From Macrostomum hystrix (lineage: Eukaryota > Platyhelminthes > Macrostomidae), in contig CATNEN010000024.1 of assembly GCA_950097015.1 (NCBI GenBank), forward strand, positions 2,795,501 to 2,859,500: 64,000 nt of DNA, in the 5' to 3' direction. The notes below the pieces were generated by a model that ran no database searches, was not told where the DNA came from, and saw only the letters and a program-made list of their open reading frames with translations. The position numbers and the translations under genes are program-made. Shown piece after piece: positions 11,405 to 24,447 of this stretch (the first letter of the stretch is position 1; the number at the start of each line of letters is the position of its first letter).

Positions 11405-11839
11405 ATGTCAACTTTTCCCGGACCGCTTCCGGCCCAGCCGCTGCAGCTGCTGCTGTTGCTTCTGATAGCCTACCACAGCTGGTCAGCTGATACGGCTCTG
11501 GCCGCCGTGTTTCACAGCGCCAGATCAACTACAACGTCTGCGGCTGTGGCGCCAGCAACACCGAGAGTTGACATCGACGACGGCCTCAGCGGAGGTGGCG
11601 AGTTTGTCTTTGTCATCGTGTTCTTCTGCGTGGGCCTAGTTGGCTTCATAGTTCTAGTGGCCTATTGTACGCGATATGCCTCGTCAAAGTCTGACAGGCG
11701 AGCCGAGCGCTACCTGTCCGAGGTGCAAGAGCGCCGGCGCATCAGCCAGGAGAACGCCTACAAACTGAATGCCGCTCTCATGCAGCAAACTGGGCCGCCC
11801 CAGATGCCCGGTACCGAGTGCTACCTGGCGTCATGTTGA
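11405..11839 (+). CDS. Small single-pass type I membrane protein, unidentified
   Basis: The single-exon frame gives 144 residues from the first true ATG; an upstream in-frame GTG at 11369 was not used. Residues about 10-28 form a Leu-rich signal peptide ending near HSWSADTALA. Residues 40-60 are Ser/Thr/Ala-rich, then Gly-rich. Residues 67-88 form one clear transmembrane helix (FVFVIVFFCVGLVGFIVLVA). A cytoplasmic tail of about 55 residues begins with a basic stop-transfer (RYASSKSDRRAER), is charged and helical, and ends in Cys. I recognise no family. The predicted topology is a lumenal/extracellular N-terminus with a cytosolic tail. The coding look (biased codon use, GC-rich against an AT-rich surround, coherent topology) supports a real gene. 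Function is unknown. Confidence 0.6.
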   Translation: MSTFPGPLPAQPLQLLLLLLIAYHSWSADTALAAVFHSARSTTTSAAVAPATPRVDIDDGLSGGGEFVFVIVFFCVGLVGFIVLVAYCTRYASSKSDRRAERYLSEVQERRRISQENAYKLNAALMQQTGPPQMPGTECYLASC

Positions 11840-12017
11840 CTCTCTGTATATCGGTTGAATTTTCGTTTCCTTATTATGAAATAAGAAAATACCTTTGCGA
11901 ACCTCAGAATCTTCAGAGACTTCTAAAGTGGCATTTTTATAAGTATATTTTTCTCTATTCTCTACGCAACCATTTCGCAGAAATGGATTGCAATCGATGA
12001 ACCCTCGGTAAATCCCT

Positions 12018-13345
12018 CTCGATTTCAGTTTTGTGACTGGAGGTGTGAAGTCTTGAGCTCCATAAACAAGTCCCTATTTCACTGGCTTGTGACCGGAGGT
12101 GTGAAGTCTTGAGCTCCATAAACCAAGTCCCGATTTCACTGGCTTGTGACCGGAGGTGTGAAGTCTTGAGCTCCATAAACCAAGTCCCGATTTCACTGGC
12201 TTGTGACTGGAGGTGTGAAGTCTTGAGCTCCATAAAACAGTCCCTATTTCACTGGCTTGTGACCGGAGGTGTGAAGTCTTGAGCTCCATAAACCAAGTCC
12301 CGATTTCACTGGCTTGTGACCGGAGGTGTGAAGTCTTGAGCTCCATAAACCAAGTCTTTCACTGGCTTGTGACCGGAGGTGTGAAGTCTTGAGCTCCATA
12401 AACCAAGTCCCGATTTCACTGGCTTGTGACTGGAGGTGTGAAGTCTTGAGCTCCATAAAACAGTCCCTATTTCACTGGCTTGTGACCGGAGGTGTGAAGT
12501 CTTGAGCTCCATAAACCAGTCCCTATTTCACTGGCTTGTGACCGGAGGTGTGAAGTCTTGAGCTCCATAAACCAAGTCCCTATTTCACTGGCTTGTGACC
12601 GGAGGTGTGAAGTCTTGAGCTCCATAAAACAGTCCCTATTTCACTGGCTTGTGACCGGAGGTGTGAAGTCTTGAGCTCCATAAACCAAGTCCCGATTTCA
12701 CTGGCTTGTGACTGGAGGTGTGAAGTCTTGAGCTCCATAAAACAGTCCCTATTTCACTGGCTTGTGACCGGAGGTGTGAAGTCTTGAGCTCCATAAACCA
12801 AGTCTTTCACTGGCTTGTGACCGGAGGTGTGAAGTCTTGAGCTCCATAAACCAAGTCCCGATTTCACTGGCTTGTGACTGGAGGTGTGAAGTCTTGAGCT
12901 CCATAAACCAAGTCCCGATTTCACTGGCTTGTGACTGGAGGTGTGAAGTCTTGAGCTCCATAAAACAGTCCCTATTTCACTGGCTTGTGACCGGAGGTGT
13001 GAAGTCTTGAGCTCCATAAACCAAGTCTTTCACTGGCTTGTGACCGGAGGTGTGAAGTCTTGAGCTCCATAAACCAAGTCCCGATTTCACTGGCTTGTGA
13101 CTGGAGGTGTGAAGTCTTGAGCTCCATAAAACAGTCCCTATTTCACTGGCTTGTGACCGGAGGTGTGAAGTCTTGAGCTCCATAAAACAGTCCCTATTTC
13201 ACTGGCTTGTGACCGGAGGTGTGAAGTCTTGAGCTCCATAAAACAGTCCCTATTTCACTGGCTTGTGACCGGAGGTGTGAAGTCTTGAGCTCCATAAAAC
13301 AGTCCCTTTTTCACTGGCTTGTGACCGGAGGTGTGAAGTATTGAA
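12018..13345. repeat. Minisatellite, 57-bp unit
   Basis: About 23 copies containing GGTGTGAAGTCTTGAGCTCC, with 57-, 56- and 50-bp variants (CCAAGTCCCGATTTCAC, ACAGTCCCTATTTCAC, CCAAGTCTTTCAC). The variants recur in blocks. Minus-strand open frames reading MELKTSHLRSQASEIGTWF are read-through of a 57 = 3 x 19 unit. Confidence 0.95.
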
Positions 13346-13349
13346 CTGA

Positions 13350-14840
13350 GTGACCCCTGCCAAAAAATGATTTAATGTGATGACCGGTAGAAAGTGTTTG
13401 CGTTCTATAAAATCATTCAGCCTTATTCACTGCAACACTAAGTCCCTCGCAAATGTATTCATGAGCATAAATACTAGTGACTCAAGATGTGAACTGCTAC
13501 ACCGTTTTCGTTAACAGAATTACACATTTTCACCTATTAAGTCAACTAATATAAATATTCGTCTAATTCATATATGAATCTGTATGACCGATTTGTACAC
13601 CAAAAAGACAGTATTTAATTCAATAATATAGACCTAAAATCTAACAAAGTGATACCTTTTTCCAATACATTTTTCTATCGTCAATCTGAACTCAGTTTTT
13701 AAATGCACTAACCTTGCTACACCTTGCCAAGATGTGTCAAAAAGATAAACTTCGACAGAAATGTTTGACGCCGACTAGTCAATGGAAAGGAAATAGTGCG
13801 GCTATTAATAGTGCATGCGCCGCTGGCGGAAACGAGAAATTCAGATTCCGACTGAGGGGAGAAAAATTTTCTATTAATTATAGAATCACTGACGACGAGG
13901 ACTAACTCTTAGTTCCCCTTCTCTACTGCTGCTCAGAAGAGACTCAGGCGATCTTGCACAAAGGCGCGTACTTTTCACCAACAGCCGCGAGGCCTACCCT
14001 ATAGTTTCCGCCAATTTGCTTTTTTGCTTTTTTGCTTTTTTGGCGACTAACTACTAACACAAACAATTTGTTTCGTTATAAAAATTACAACCTGCTCAAA
14101 TCATACTAGGGCTCTCAAATTAGCATGCCTCGTGTGCGATAAACTGCAGTTCTTATTCTATTTTAATATACGAGTATAAGTAAAACAAGCTGGCAAAGCC
14201 ACTCTGGGTTTTAGAAAAACGAAGGCAAAAAACTAGTGAAATAAGAAAACTTTTACAAAATAAAAAAAAATAAAAAATACAGATTCCATTATTGTTTTAT
14301 AAGAAAAGAAAGTTATAAAGTTAGCCAGACGATAGCTACAGGAATGAACAAATTCAAATGAAAGGCGACGAGCTCAGAATGCAATTTAACACTAAAACAA
14401 AATAATAACACGGCTTAATGACTCTTTGGCGCGTAAAACTGCGCTTCGTGCCTACTGTCCATAAAGCCCAGCAGTAGTATCCAGAGCATTTTTAAGAAAA
14501 CATAGTAGAAAACATCTGCGATAATAAATAAATATATTGTAGAGATGCTTTTATAAACTTCATGTAAGATGAAGGAGACCAACTCAAATTTAATTTATTC
14601 TAATAACCTATAAAAAGCACTTTTAAAATATAAGTCTTGAAGCACATTTGTGCCTTTTCCATGTATCATGGGAACAAAAGATCATTAAGAAATAAAATAC
14701 AAAAAATCTGCAAATAGGCATTTAGAAAAGCGCCAAAATACACAGTTTTATTTAGTGAAAACCTGGTCCGCCAAGCTTACGGAATGCAACTAATGCGATG
14801 ACGAATTAGTAAATAGATGGATTAATAAATTGGGAGGATA
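13350..14840. other. AT-rich spacer, nothing recognised
   Basis: Contains a 63-codon open frame at 13714-13905 with no known domain. The remainder is A/T-rich without structure I can name. Confidence 0.4.
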
Positions 14841-14869
14841 AAGGGACCCACTGTACTCCTGACCTCAGA

Positions 14870-15435
14870 TCTAAAATGAGAGCCTCAAATCTAAAATCCT
14901 AAACCCCGAATCTAAAATCCCATCTCCAAATCAGAAATCCCAACTCCAAAAAATGGAATCCTAACTCCAAATCTGGAATCCCAACTCCAAATCTGGAATC
15001 CCAACTCCAAATCTGGAATCCCAACTCCAAATCTTTAATCCCAACTCCAAATCTGGAATCCCAAACCCAAATCTGCAATCCCAACCGCAAATCTGGAATC
15101 CCAACTCCAAATCTGGAATCCCAAACCCAAATCTTGAATCCCAACTCCAAATCTGGAATCCCAACTCCAGAACTGGAATCCCAACTCCAAATCTGGAATC
15201 CCAACTCCAAATCTGGAATCCCAACTCCAAATCTTGAATCCCAACTCCAAAACTGGAATCCCAACTCCAAAACTGGAATCCCAACTCCAAATCTGGAATC
15301 CCAACTACAAATCTTGAATCCCAACTCCAAATCTTGAATCCCAACTACAAATCTGGAATCCCAACTCCAAATCTTGAATCCCAACTCCAAATCTTGAATC
15401 CCAGCTCCAAATCTTGAATCCCAACTCCAAATCGG
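14870..15435. repeat. Minisatellite, 20-bp unit
   Basis: About 27 copies of ATCTGGAATCCCAACTCCAA. It ends about 165 bp beyond the stop codon of the MAP4K gene. Long minus-strand frames (WSWDSRFGVGIPDLELGFQI) are repeat read-through. Confidence 0.95.
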
Positions 15436-15601
15436 GCCATGAGCTAATTTTGTTGCTAAACAAATTTCGTTTCATACAAAACTGTCATTGCGTTAGTTCA
15501 GCCTTTCCAAAGAAACGCACTAAAACAGAATAAAGTCATTATTATGGAATTTTCTAAGCAAACAAGGTTGACTCGTGTCAACCTGAACACTGGCCTAAAG
15601 C

Positions 15602-18600
15602 CTAGCTTCTCTCCTGTCCCTCAGCAATGTGCCCAATCACCATCACCAAGTCGCAGTTGGCCATGGGATCTGCCACTGGTCGTCGTTCCAGCACAGCACT
15701 GCGACCGGCGTAGCCAATAAAGCGATACAAATGCGACTCGTCCGACACTTCCTGGACAATTTCGCCCGTCTGCCAGGCTCGAGCCTGCGGGAGGGGATAG
15801 GACACACACTGGATTGCATTGTCGAGAACAATTATAGTAATATATACTAATATATTCCTTCTTTTGTACTACAGTTGTACTACAACTGTAGATCCATTAG
15901 TAAACTTTTAGAAGGTGCATCGTCTAAAGGGATTTTGATCGCTTTTGGGATTTTGATCGCTTTAGGGATTTTGATCGCTTTTGATTTTCAATCGCTTTTG
16001 GGATTCTCATCGCTATTTTGGGATTTTTATCGCTTTTTGGGATTTCATCGCCTTTGGGATTTCATCGCTTTTGGGATTTCTACGCTTGTTGGGATAACTT
16101 GTGATTTTAGTAAGACCAACGGACCAAGCACCGTTTCAACCGAAGATTTTTTTAATGATAGCTGAGCAGGGAATCCTAGCTTATAGCAGATAAAAAATCC
16201 CAGATATTACTGTTCTGGGTGATCACTTGGTGACACTAGACCCGCAGCCAGCGAGGAGGCAATTCTGCCCATTTCGCTGACTCCTGAGCACACGCACACA
16301 GATACTGTACGCAGGCACACGTTATAGGTATGTACATCTGCCCTGACTTTCCCCCTCATCGTCAGCCAGTGTACACTCTCACTAAGCCTTGGAGGTTGGC
16401 CCTCAAGGGCGTAAATTGCACGACAAGCCCTTAAGACTTCTCTGCGCCGCAAATGAATGTGGCCTCGCCGCGGAATCGAGCTCAGGGACCTCGGTGCGAG
16501 AGGCAGACGCGTTGGACCGCTCCGCCACTCAACTCCCTTTTTGGGATGAAAAATGGAGCCCAAGTGTTGAGGAAAAGTTGAGTTAAGACCCGAATACAAT
16601 GGCTAACAGTCCAGCAACGTCAAAGTCTGACAGACCTGGAAGCCGTGTGCGTGAAACACCATCAGAGCGTCGTCAAGCGGCTGGGCGGAGTCCACAACGA
16701 AGGGAAAGCGCAGCGCTCCGCCGTCGCTAACCAGCTGGTCGGAGTCGCCGAAGCCACGGGGCCGGCCAGTGTCCAGCCGGTGCACAGCGGCCAGCTGGCC
16801 GTGGCACATGAGGACACTGCGAAAGTCCAGCTGTTCCAGGTGCACCAGGCCAAGCTCCGCGTCAGTCGCCGACTGGAACTCGCCCGGTCGACGCCGGCCG
16901 TCGTCGAAAAAGCTTCGCAGCGGCAGCAGCTGCACGTCGCTGTCGGTACGGTCGAATTCTAGCAGGCGAAATCGGACAACAGCCCCGGCTGAGTCGGCTT
17001 CTTCACCGCTGCGGCCGATGGCGCCGAGGCAGGCGAACGGCAGCTCCCGGTCTGGCCGGACCAGCAGCTCCAGTGTCAGCAATGGCCGGGGCAGGCTTGG
17101 CGGCTTGGCTAGCCGGTAGGGCATGAAGGCCCGCTTGCCCTGATCCCAGCGGAGCAGCAGGACGGAGTCGGGCAGGGCGCAGGCCAACCACCGCTGGCCG
17201 TCGGCCGGGTGGCAGCGCACCGAGGCGCGAATGCAGCCTTTGGTTCCGGGCACTTTGACTGAGGCCGACGATAAACGGCCTCGACCAATTAGAATGCGCG
17301 GCGGCTGCTTATTGGCTAGACGCTTCTGACCAATCAGTGCCGGCAGATCGAATCGGTACAATCTGGGATGTTTGCCACAGGCGGCTGTGACAACGTCTCG
17401 ATAGACATCCAGCCAGAGGCAGCGCATAGCAACCAGTTGAACCATGACAGAATCGTGCTGCTGGCCCAGGCTCATGCAGTACAGGCCCTCGTTGGCCCCT
17501 AGCAACAGCAGGGAGTCCTCATCGCTGGCGCCCATCCACTTGGCGCAGCTGTTAATTTTCAAGGGACAAGAATCGAACAACTGCAGCAGGCCGGCGCCCA
17601 TCCGTGGCGGCGCCGTCGGTGCCGCGGTCAGTGGAGGCGTCAGCGGCACGACTGGCGCAGGCGGACGAGGCGGCGGATGCGATGGAAGGCTTTTTGGTGA
17701 CTGCAGAAGAATATTGGCAAATTTTTCTTGGATATAGAATCAATAGGGTGATCTGCTGGGATAATTCAATAACACGCCATCACTGAATACAATGGCCTTC
17801 TCTATATCGACTGGATAAATGATATCTTCAATAGTGACCGATTGAATAACCTCTTCTATAAACGAATATAAAGGAGACTTTCTAATATGGTCAAATTGGG
17901 GAACTCTTATGAAAAGAGAATGCGCGTGAAAATAACCATGACAACGACACTAAACTTTTCTTAACACAGCTTTTTCTTACCTGCTCAGTGGAGGCCGGCG
18001 TTGCAGTCGAAGCCGATGAAGACGGACTGCTGGAGTCGAATTTATTAAATTGTTAGTGAATCACAAGTAAGTTATGAATAGTAAGTTAACGCCTCACGTC
18101 TCACCTGATCACTAGGTCACAGGTAGCCACAGTTACGGAGTCCGTAGCAACGCCAGCCGATGCGCTATCAGCGTGAGTTGACTCATCGCTAGGAGTGGCG
18201 GACCGAGGCGAAGAATGCGGCGCACGCGGCGGCGGCGGAGGAGGAGGTCGAGGCTTCTGCAGCGGTGTCGCTGGCGGAGTGGGCGGCGGTTGAGGCCGGG
18301 CGGGCAGCAGTAGGAGCTGCTGAACATCGGTACGACGCTGTCGAAGGGCGCCTTGAAATTCGTGCAGCAGAGACATTGTTAGATGCTCGCCTAGGCTTGG
18401 CGCCGAGGTGAACGGATGCTGCAGCAGCTGGGCGGCTGTCTGTCGTTGCCTGATCGGGTTGTGTTCAAATGAATAAATTTTTGTTTATTTATTTAAAGTG
18501 CTGGTTACTCATTCTGTTTAGCCTTGTCACAAGTAAATTGGGCGTACCTGGGATTAAGTCGCAGAGCGGCGCGCAGGAAGGAGTGAAACGCTTCAGACCA

Positions 18601-21272
18601 GGCGGCGCGGCAGCGTAGCACAGGCGGCCGGTAGCTGCGACTGGCGATTGCCTGAAGTGCCTTCATTGGCGGCATGCTGAACATTGGCGGCTCCAACTCG
18701 GCCAGCTCAATGGCCGTGATGCCCACTGACCAGACATCGCAGAGTTCATTGTAGCCGCCCGTGCGCCTGACGTCAGCCACCTGAGATCATTTTTAGTTCT
18801 TCAAGTGAGTCAATTTCGGTCATAAGTGACTGTGGTTGAGGAGTGACTGTGGATGAGGAGTGACTGTGGATGAGGAGTGACTGTGGATGAGGAGTGACTA
18901 TGGGTGAGGAGTGACTGGGTGAGGAGTGACTGTGGATGAGGAGTGACTGTGGGTGAGGAGTGACTGTGGGTGAGGAGTGACTGTGGATGAGGAGTGACTG
19001 TGGGTGAGCAGTGACTGTTGGTGAGGAGTGACTGTGGGTGAGGAGTGACTGTGGGTGAGCAGTGACTGTGGATGAGGAGTTACTGTGGGTGAGGAGTGAC
19101 TGTGGGTGAGCAGTGACTGTGGATGAGGAGTTACTGTGGGTGAGGAGTGACTGTGGGTGAGCAGTGACTGTGGATGAGGAGTTACTGTGGGTGAGGAGTG
19201 ACTGTGGGTGAGCAGTGACTGTGGATGAGGAGTTACTGTGGGTGAGGAGTGACTGTGGGTGAGCAGTGACTGTGGATGAGGAGTTACTGTGGGTGAGGAG
19301 TGACTGTGGGTGAGGAGTGACTGTGGATGAGGAGTGACTGTGGGTGAGGAGTGACTGTGGATGAGGAGTGACTGTGGATGAGGAGTGACTGTGGGTGAGG
19401 AGTGACTGTGGGTGAGGAGTGACTGTGGGTGAGCAGTGACTGTTGGTGAGGAGTGACTGTGGGTGAGGAGTGACTGTGGGTGAGCAGTGACTGTGGATGA
19501 GGAGTTACTGTGGGTGACTATCGGTGAAGTGAGATTACGGCAAGCTGGTCTCACCTCAGGCGCCATCCAGTAGGGTGTGCCAATGAAGGACATCCGCTTG
19601 CCAATTGTAGCTGTTATCTGGGCAGCGATGCCAAAGTCGGCCAGTTTGACAGCGCCATCCACAGTGAGCAATATATTGGCGCCTTTGATGTCCCGATGCA
19701 GTCGCTGCATGCTGTGCATATGAGCCAGGCCGCGCAGGGCCTCTCGAGACACAAACGCAATGACGGCCTCCTTTAGGGCGGTCTGGGTGACATTGTAGAT
19801 GTCCTGCAGAGACTTGCCACCACAGTACTCCATGGCCATCCATAGGCAGAGCTGGCGAGGAGTTCGGATTTCGCTGAGAAACAGCAGTGAGAAATATAAT
19901 AATAATTTTATTAAATATAACTGATTACATCTGTCCCAATCGGGCCACATGTGCAGCCGACAGCACAGCCGTAGCTATTGCGCAGCCCATCTGAAGACTG
20001 TGTACAGCTGTTCAGTCCATGGACTGGGGGGGACGCCACACCCACCTTCAATTATCCCAGCTCATGCTGGTACCCATTTAACAGCTGGGTGAACTGAAGC
20101 AATGCAGAGTTAGAGTGCTAAAGGACACAAATTGTTTCAGTGGAGTCGGGAATCAAGCCACAGACCTTCAAGTCGTGAGTCTGATGCCCTAACCACTAGG
20201 CTACAACCTCTCACTTTATTAGTGAGAAATAATATATCACTTATCCCTATTGGAACCAATAAGGATCAATAGCTAAGAAAAGCAGTTTAGCTTATATACA
20301 AAAAAAACTTACGTAAGAAATGCACCATAGAACTTGACAATATTAGCATGCTGACAATCTCTGAGTGCATATAGCTCAGACAGGATATTCTTTAGATCGT
20401 CTTTTGGCTCAATCTTAACACATTTTAGTGCAACAAAGCCACCTGTAGTGCGATGTTGAACCTATGTAGAGGAAAAATATATGTACATGCAAATATAAAA
20501 AAGTTTAAAATTACATATTTTTATGATAATAAGACACAAGAAAGTGTATTCGCCTAGCCTCAGTAAAAAAGTAGACTTATTTTTTAAGTAATTAGCAAGC
20601 AGCAAATTAGCAAATTTAAATAGCTTTTAGCTTCTAAAATATTATATAGACTATAATATAATACAAGAAAAATTATACATTAGGAGATAAAAAACATTTT
20701 TATAATAATTTTATTCATGACTATATAGACAGACAAGAAAGTTTAAGTTCACTAGGATTAGCAATATCATAGCAAATGTTATTTATTTGTCTACTTATTA
20801 ATTTAGTTCTACTGTACAGATTTTATATATTTTTCCTTGTCTTTTCAAAACATAAAACCACATTCAAATTGTCAGGTTAATTTTAAATTGATGTATTTTT
20901 TAGTCTAACCTCATATTCCAAATAATAACCCAGGGAATAAATTATAAGCATAAATCTATATGCAAGCAGCTGTATAGTGCGTCACAGTATCGATAAAGTT
21001 ATTATGACTTTTCTTATGCTTAATTGTTATGCTTGGCAAAAGGACAAAACTATAATTTAAAGATTTAAATTAAAAATTTAAAAGATATTTTAAAACACAT
21101 CTATTTAACTTACCTTGTAAACATGACCGTACGTGCCACTCCCTATTTCTTTGACATTTCGATAGTGTTCCCATGGATCGTAACCTTTAATAACACTAAG
21201 CAGCTCGGGGTGTGCGTTGAAGATAGAATTTCTCGATAAATTGTGTTGTCTGTTATTAGGATGAGGCTGCAT
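15602..21272 (-). CDS. MAP4K3-like: Germinal-centre kinase, MAP4K3/5 type (STE20 kinase + CNH domain)
   Basis: Eight phase-consistent exons: 21272-21114, 20461-20313, 19873-19555, 18780-18548, 18449-18105, 18029-17981, 17700-16636 and 15784-15602; total 833 residues. The kinase domain spans about 36-300: glycine loop GSGTYGHV (44-51), VALK Lys66, HRDIKGAN (162-169), DFG (182-184), GTPYWMAPE (201-209), then [20 protein letters not shown] and [12 protein letters not shown]. Residues about 340-440 are Pro/Ser-rich. The citron-homology domain runs from [14 protein letters not shown] near 455 to the end, closing with [11 protein letters not shown] and AVLERRP, as in MAP4K3/5. Such kinases act upstream of JNK, and MAP4K3 also links amino acids to TORC1. 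All catalytic residues are present, so an active enzyme is likely. The linker is shorter than in vertebrate MAP4K3. Introns carry SINE copies and minisatellites. The subfamily call (3 versus 5) is tentative. Confidence 0.9.
15915..16095. repeat. Short minisatellite, about 18-bp unit, in last MAP4K intron
   Basis: About ten degenerate copies of GGGATTTTGATCGCTTTT. Confidence 0.85.
16221..16534 (-). mobile_element. SINE family 2 copy in last MAP4K intron
   Basis: Same body and tRNA-like head as the copy at 10797. The minus-strand head is near 16534-16465 (B-box GAGCTCGATTCC). It is in the same orientation as the host gene. Confidence 0.8.
18830..19520. repeat. Minisatellite, 17-bp unit, inside a MAP4K intron
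   Basis: About 40 copies of TGACTGTGGGTGAGGAG with GGATGAG, GAGCAG and GAGTTAC variants, lying between the exons for kinase subdomains VIII and IX. The long minus-strand frame continuing from the kinase exon into [16 protein letters not shown] is intron read-through, not protein. Confidence 0.95.
19920..20206 (-). mobile_element. SINE family 1 copy in MAP4K intron 2
   Basis: The minus-strand head (20206-20135) has A-box TAGCCTAGTGG-like and TTGATTCCCGACTCC B-box context. The core holds CAGTCCATGGACTG (20013-20026). The AT-rich 3' tail ends about 45 nt from the acceptor of exon 3. Confidence 0.8.
20465..21105. other. MAP4K intron 1, AT-rich
   Basis: No repeat or RNA feature recognised. Confidence 0.5.
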
Positions 21273-21289
21273 AGCTACGATTGACACTT

Positions 21290-22840
21290 TAAACGCAACT
21301 CAATTGTAATAAAGGAAATGTGCAAAATCGAGAACTTTCGAAAATTTAATCTAATTCCTTGCACTTCATCAGGAGTTCATCGGGTCTGTACAGTAGTTAG
21401 GTGAATTAAGGAACGGAAGGTACGATGTTTAAAAGCTTCTTGCTTTACAGGAAATTCTGTAGTTTTCGTGCCTCGTAATTGAAATATCGTGTGCGTTGAC
21501 AAGTTTTGTCCCAACAATTATGAAGTAAAGAAGAAAAAGTCCTATAATATATACAAGCGAAGAGCACTCAAACTAATTTTCAAAGTGAATTAAAAGTTTA
21601 GTAAGCATAATAATGAGGGACACATTATTATATTTGTTCTTTTAACTGTTGTGTTCAGCGGGGACGTGAGGGTTAGATACATGTACAGTACTTATTGCGG
21701 TACTTATTATTGTCGTCATCGTGCTGATAAATGTTCGTATTTAGAAATTAAAGGGCTGTGGAATAGCCATAATACAGGTGAAGAAATCCTTTTCTATAGG
21801 TTTTTTGCAATTTCCAACTGGATTATTTGTGCCCATGCTGATGTACTCTCGTATTTTCCTGGATTTCTACCGACTGATGCTGCCTTTTATACAGAAATGG
21901 CCCATCTGTATAGTATATCCCTGAAATTTATAGTTTCACTAGCAAGATATTACTGTAAAACAGATTAAATCCAATCAAAGAATCGTTTTTTACTAATTAG
22001 CATTATAAATCTTTTGGCAGAAGAGAACCATGCGGGAAGCTAATTAGTGCAGGCTTCCATATTTCAGTCAAAGTTATTATGTTTTCGAATGTAATCAAAA
22101 AGCTTAATGGTTTAGGGTGCTTCTATGTGCTCCATGCAGTCTAGCAAGGACTAATACACTAATATAACGAAGTTTTCCTAGTGCGTTCTTGGCCTCTAGA
22201 TAAAAAATTCTATTTTGCGCAGTTCAAAGCCAAGCGTGTGAATGGATGCGCTACTATACTTTAAAGAAATACGAGTAATTACATATACGAATTACGAAGA
22301 CGGTGCTCTAGCTCTGTTGGCTTGTTTTGTAGATTTGTTTTGAAAATTCAGCTTGCTTTATTTGATTGTTAATCAAAGTTAGGATTCAATTTATTCTCAT
22401 TCGCATCTTTAGATCGCCTCGATGTGATAAAAAACATAATTTCACTAAAAAGATAACGACTCTGAATCTCCTGAGAAATGAATCTGGCGTTAATCAGGAA
22501 ACGCAATCAAACATCTAGCCAGAGCCTGAGATCCTGATCACAGCTCGCCCCATCGTGAGTTCGCAAGTTATTTTAATTGAGAGGAATTGAATTGTCATAG
22601 GCGATTTTTTCGTTTGGATTTTTCATTTCTGCACACGACTCAGGCCCTCATGCGTGAACACCAGTTGATTAGATGCGGCACGACATAGGCTCTGCGAATT
22701 GAAAGTATTTACTGATCAATTTTATTGTCCGGGTTTTGCTTTTTCAAAAAGCTCTTAACTGCAATTGTTTCCGCATTTAATCTAAAACGCGCATTATCAT
22801 TCAATAGACCTCCTTTATTACTAATGTGTCAACATCTAAC
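21290..22840. other. Upstream region of the MAP4K gene, unassigned
   Basis: AT-rich. A 105-codon plus-strand frame ending at 21968 has no known domain or good start context and is not called. Confidence 0.4.
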
Positions 22841-22844
22841 CTCC

Positions 22845-23535
22845 TTCCCACCTCCCTCACGAGTCTCCCCACCCTCCACCCCACTTTCCCACGTGTCTTC
22901 CCACCCTCCATCCCACCTCACTCTCGTGTCTCCCCACCCTCCATCCCACGTGTCTTCCCACCCTCCATCCCACCTCACTCTCGTGTCTCCTCACCCTCCA
23001 TCCCACCCCACTCTCGTGTCTCCCCACCCTCCATCCCACCTCACTCTCGTGTCTCCCCACCCTCCATCCCACCTCACTCTCGTGTCTCCTCACCCTCCAT
23101 CCCACGTGTCTCCCCACCATCCATCCCACCTCACTCTCGTGTCTCCCCACCCTCCATCCCACCTCACTCTCGTGTCTCCTCACCCTCCATCCCACCTCAC
23201 TCTCGTGTCTCCTCACCCTCCATCCCACGTGTCTCCCCACCATCCATCCCACCTCACTCTCGTGTCTCCTCACCCTCCATCCCACCCACTCTCGTGTCTC
23301 CCCACCCTCCATCCAACCTCACTCTCGTGTCTCCCCACCCTCCATCCCACGTGTCTCCCCACCATCCATCCCACCTCACTCTCGTGTCTCCCCACCCTCC
23401 ATCCCACCCCACTCTCGTGTCTCCCCACCCTCCATCCCACCCCACTCTCGTGTCTCCCCACCATCCCACCTCACTCACGTGTCTCCCCACCCTCCATCCC
23501 ACGTGTCTTCCCACCCTCCATCCCACCTCCATCTA
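22845..23535. repeat. Minisatellite, 33-bp unit with 22-23-bp short form
   Basis: About 24 copies of CCCACCCTCCATCCCACCTC plus ACTCTCGTGTCTC, with short copies lacking the CTCACTCTC part. The unit is a multiple of three and stop-free on both strands, giving spurious frames up to 276 codons. Confidence 0.95.
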
Positions 23536-23539
23536 TCTG

Positions 23540-24440
23540 TAAACTCAAGCTCTGATTCACAGAATCGCAGCACCAAATCCTTGTTCCAATAGACAACTGC
23601 TGTCCATCTGGCCAGTCAAAATGTTCTCCAGCTCCCATGGTACTTGAATGAGAGCAAACAGCTGCACACAGAACATATTTTATATGCAAAAGTCTAATCA
23701 TTGTAGACAATGCTCCCGCTACTTTCTATGCCACTAACAAAATCGATCCGCCTGTAAAAAAGCCATCGCCTTAGCTAATCCGCAACAATGTCGGTTGCTA
23801 AGTGCTCACCGGGGGTGGTGGCAGATTGATGAAAATCTCTCCTCGTTTGTTGGGTCGCCTTTGCAATCTCACCTCCATCCTTAGCAACATGCGGCAAATC
23901 AATCAGGTGCGTAAATGTCCGCGCGGGTCCTCAGCACCCATGCAGCTACCTGTAATACCAGCTAGGCCTACAATACTCCGTTGGATGAGAGCTTGCAAAA
24001 GTTTTCTCAACGTTTCTCCTCTGATTGAAGGCTGCAACGGATGGTAAATTGGGAAATTTTCGCACACCCACATAGGTATTACACTAACAATGCCAATGTA
24101 AATATGAACAATTGCAAACGACTGGTCGGTGTCTAATAACAGGCCGATTCTCTCACCCGACTGTGCAAACTATTTCTTTCGCCTCGCGCATTTTGTTGAC
24201 GCGAACCAACGACGCTAACATTTGCCTAGTTGCCGAGGCATTAACGGATAGTTGCCAGTTGATGATGAGATTTGAAGGCATTGGTTAAACAGAGTTAAGC
24301 AAACTGATAATCTACAGCACACAGGTAATATAATCAGGAAGGCAGCTTCTATCAGTTAATGGAATAAAGAACAAATACTGGACAGAATTAAAACTGCATC
24401 TCAGATGATGCTGGCTCATGACTGGGAGTAAGCAAGTAAG
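23540..24440. other. Unassigned, possible short exons on minus strand
   Basis: A minus-strand segment encodes IFINLPPPP directly before GTGAGC (donor near 23810). A second minus-strand frame at 23710-23560 begins with a hydrophobic MIRLLHIKYVLCAAVC after a TTTTTTACAG acceptor. Neither matches a family I know, and phases do not join. Confidence 0.2.
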
Positions 24441-24447
24441 CATGGTG

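Noticed and set aside
18898-19554. Extension of the MAP4K kinase exon into a Ser/Thr/His/Pro repeat protein
   Set aside because: A consensus donor GAG|GTGAGA follows the APE motif and the next kinase exon continues in phase at 18780; the extension is an intronic 17-bp array.
22725-23555. Pro/Ser/His-rich 276- and 238-codon frames
   Set aside because: They are produced by a stop-free 33-bp minisatellite; the opposite strand is equally open.
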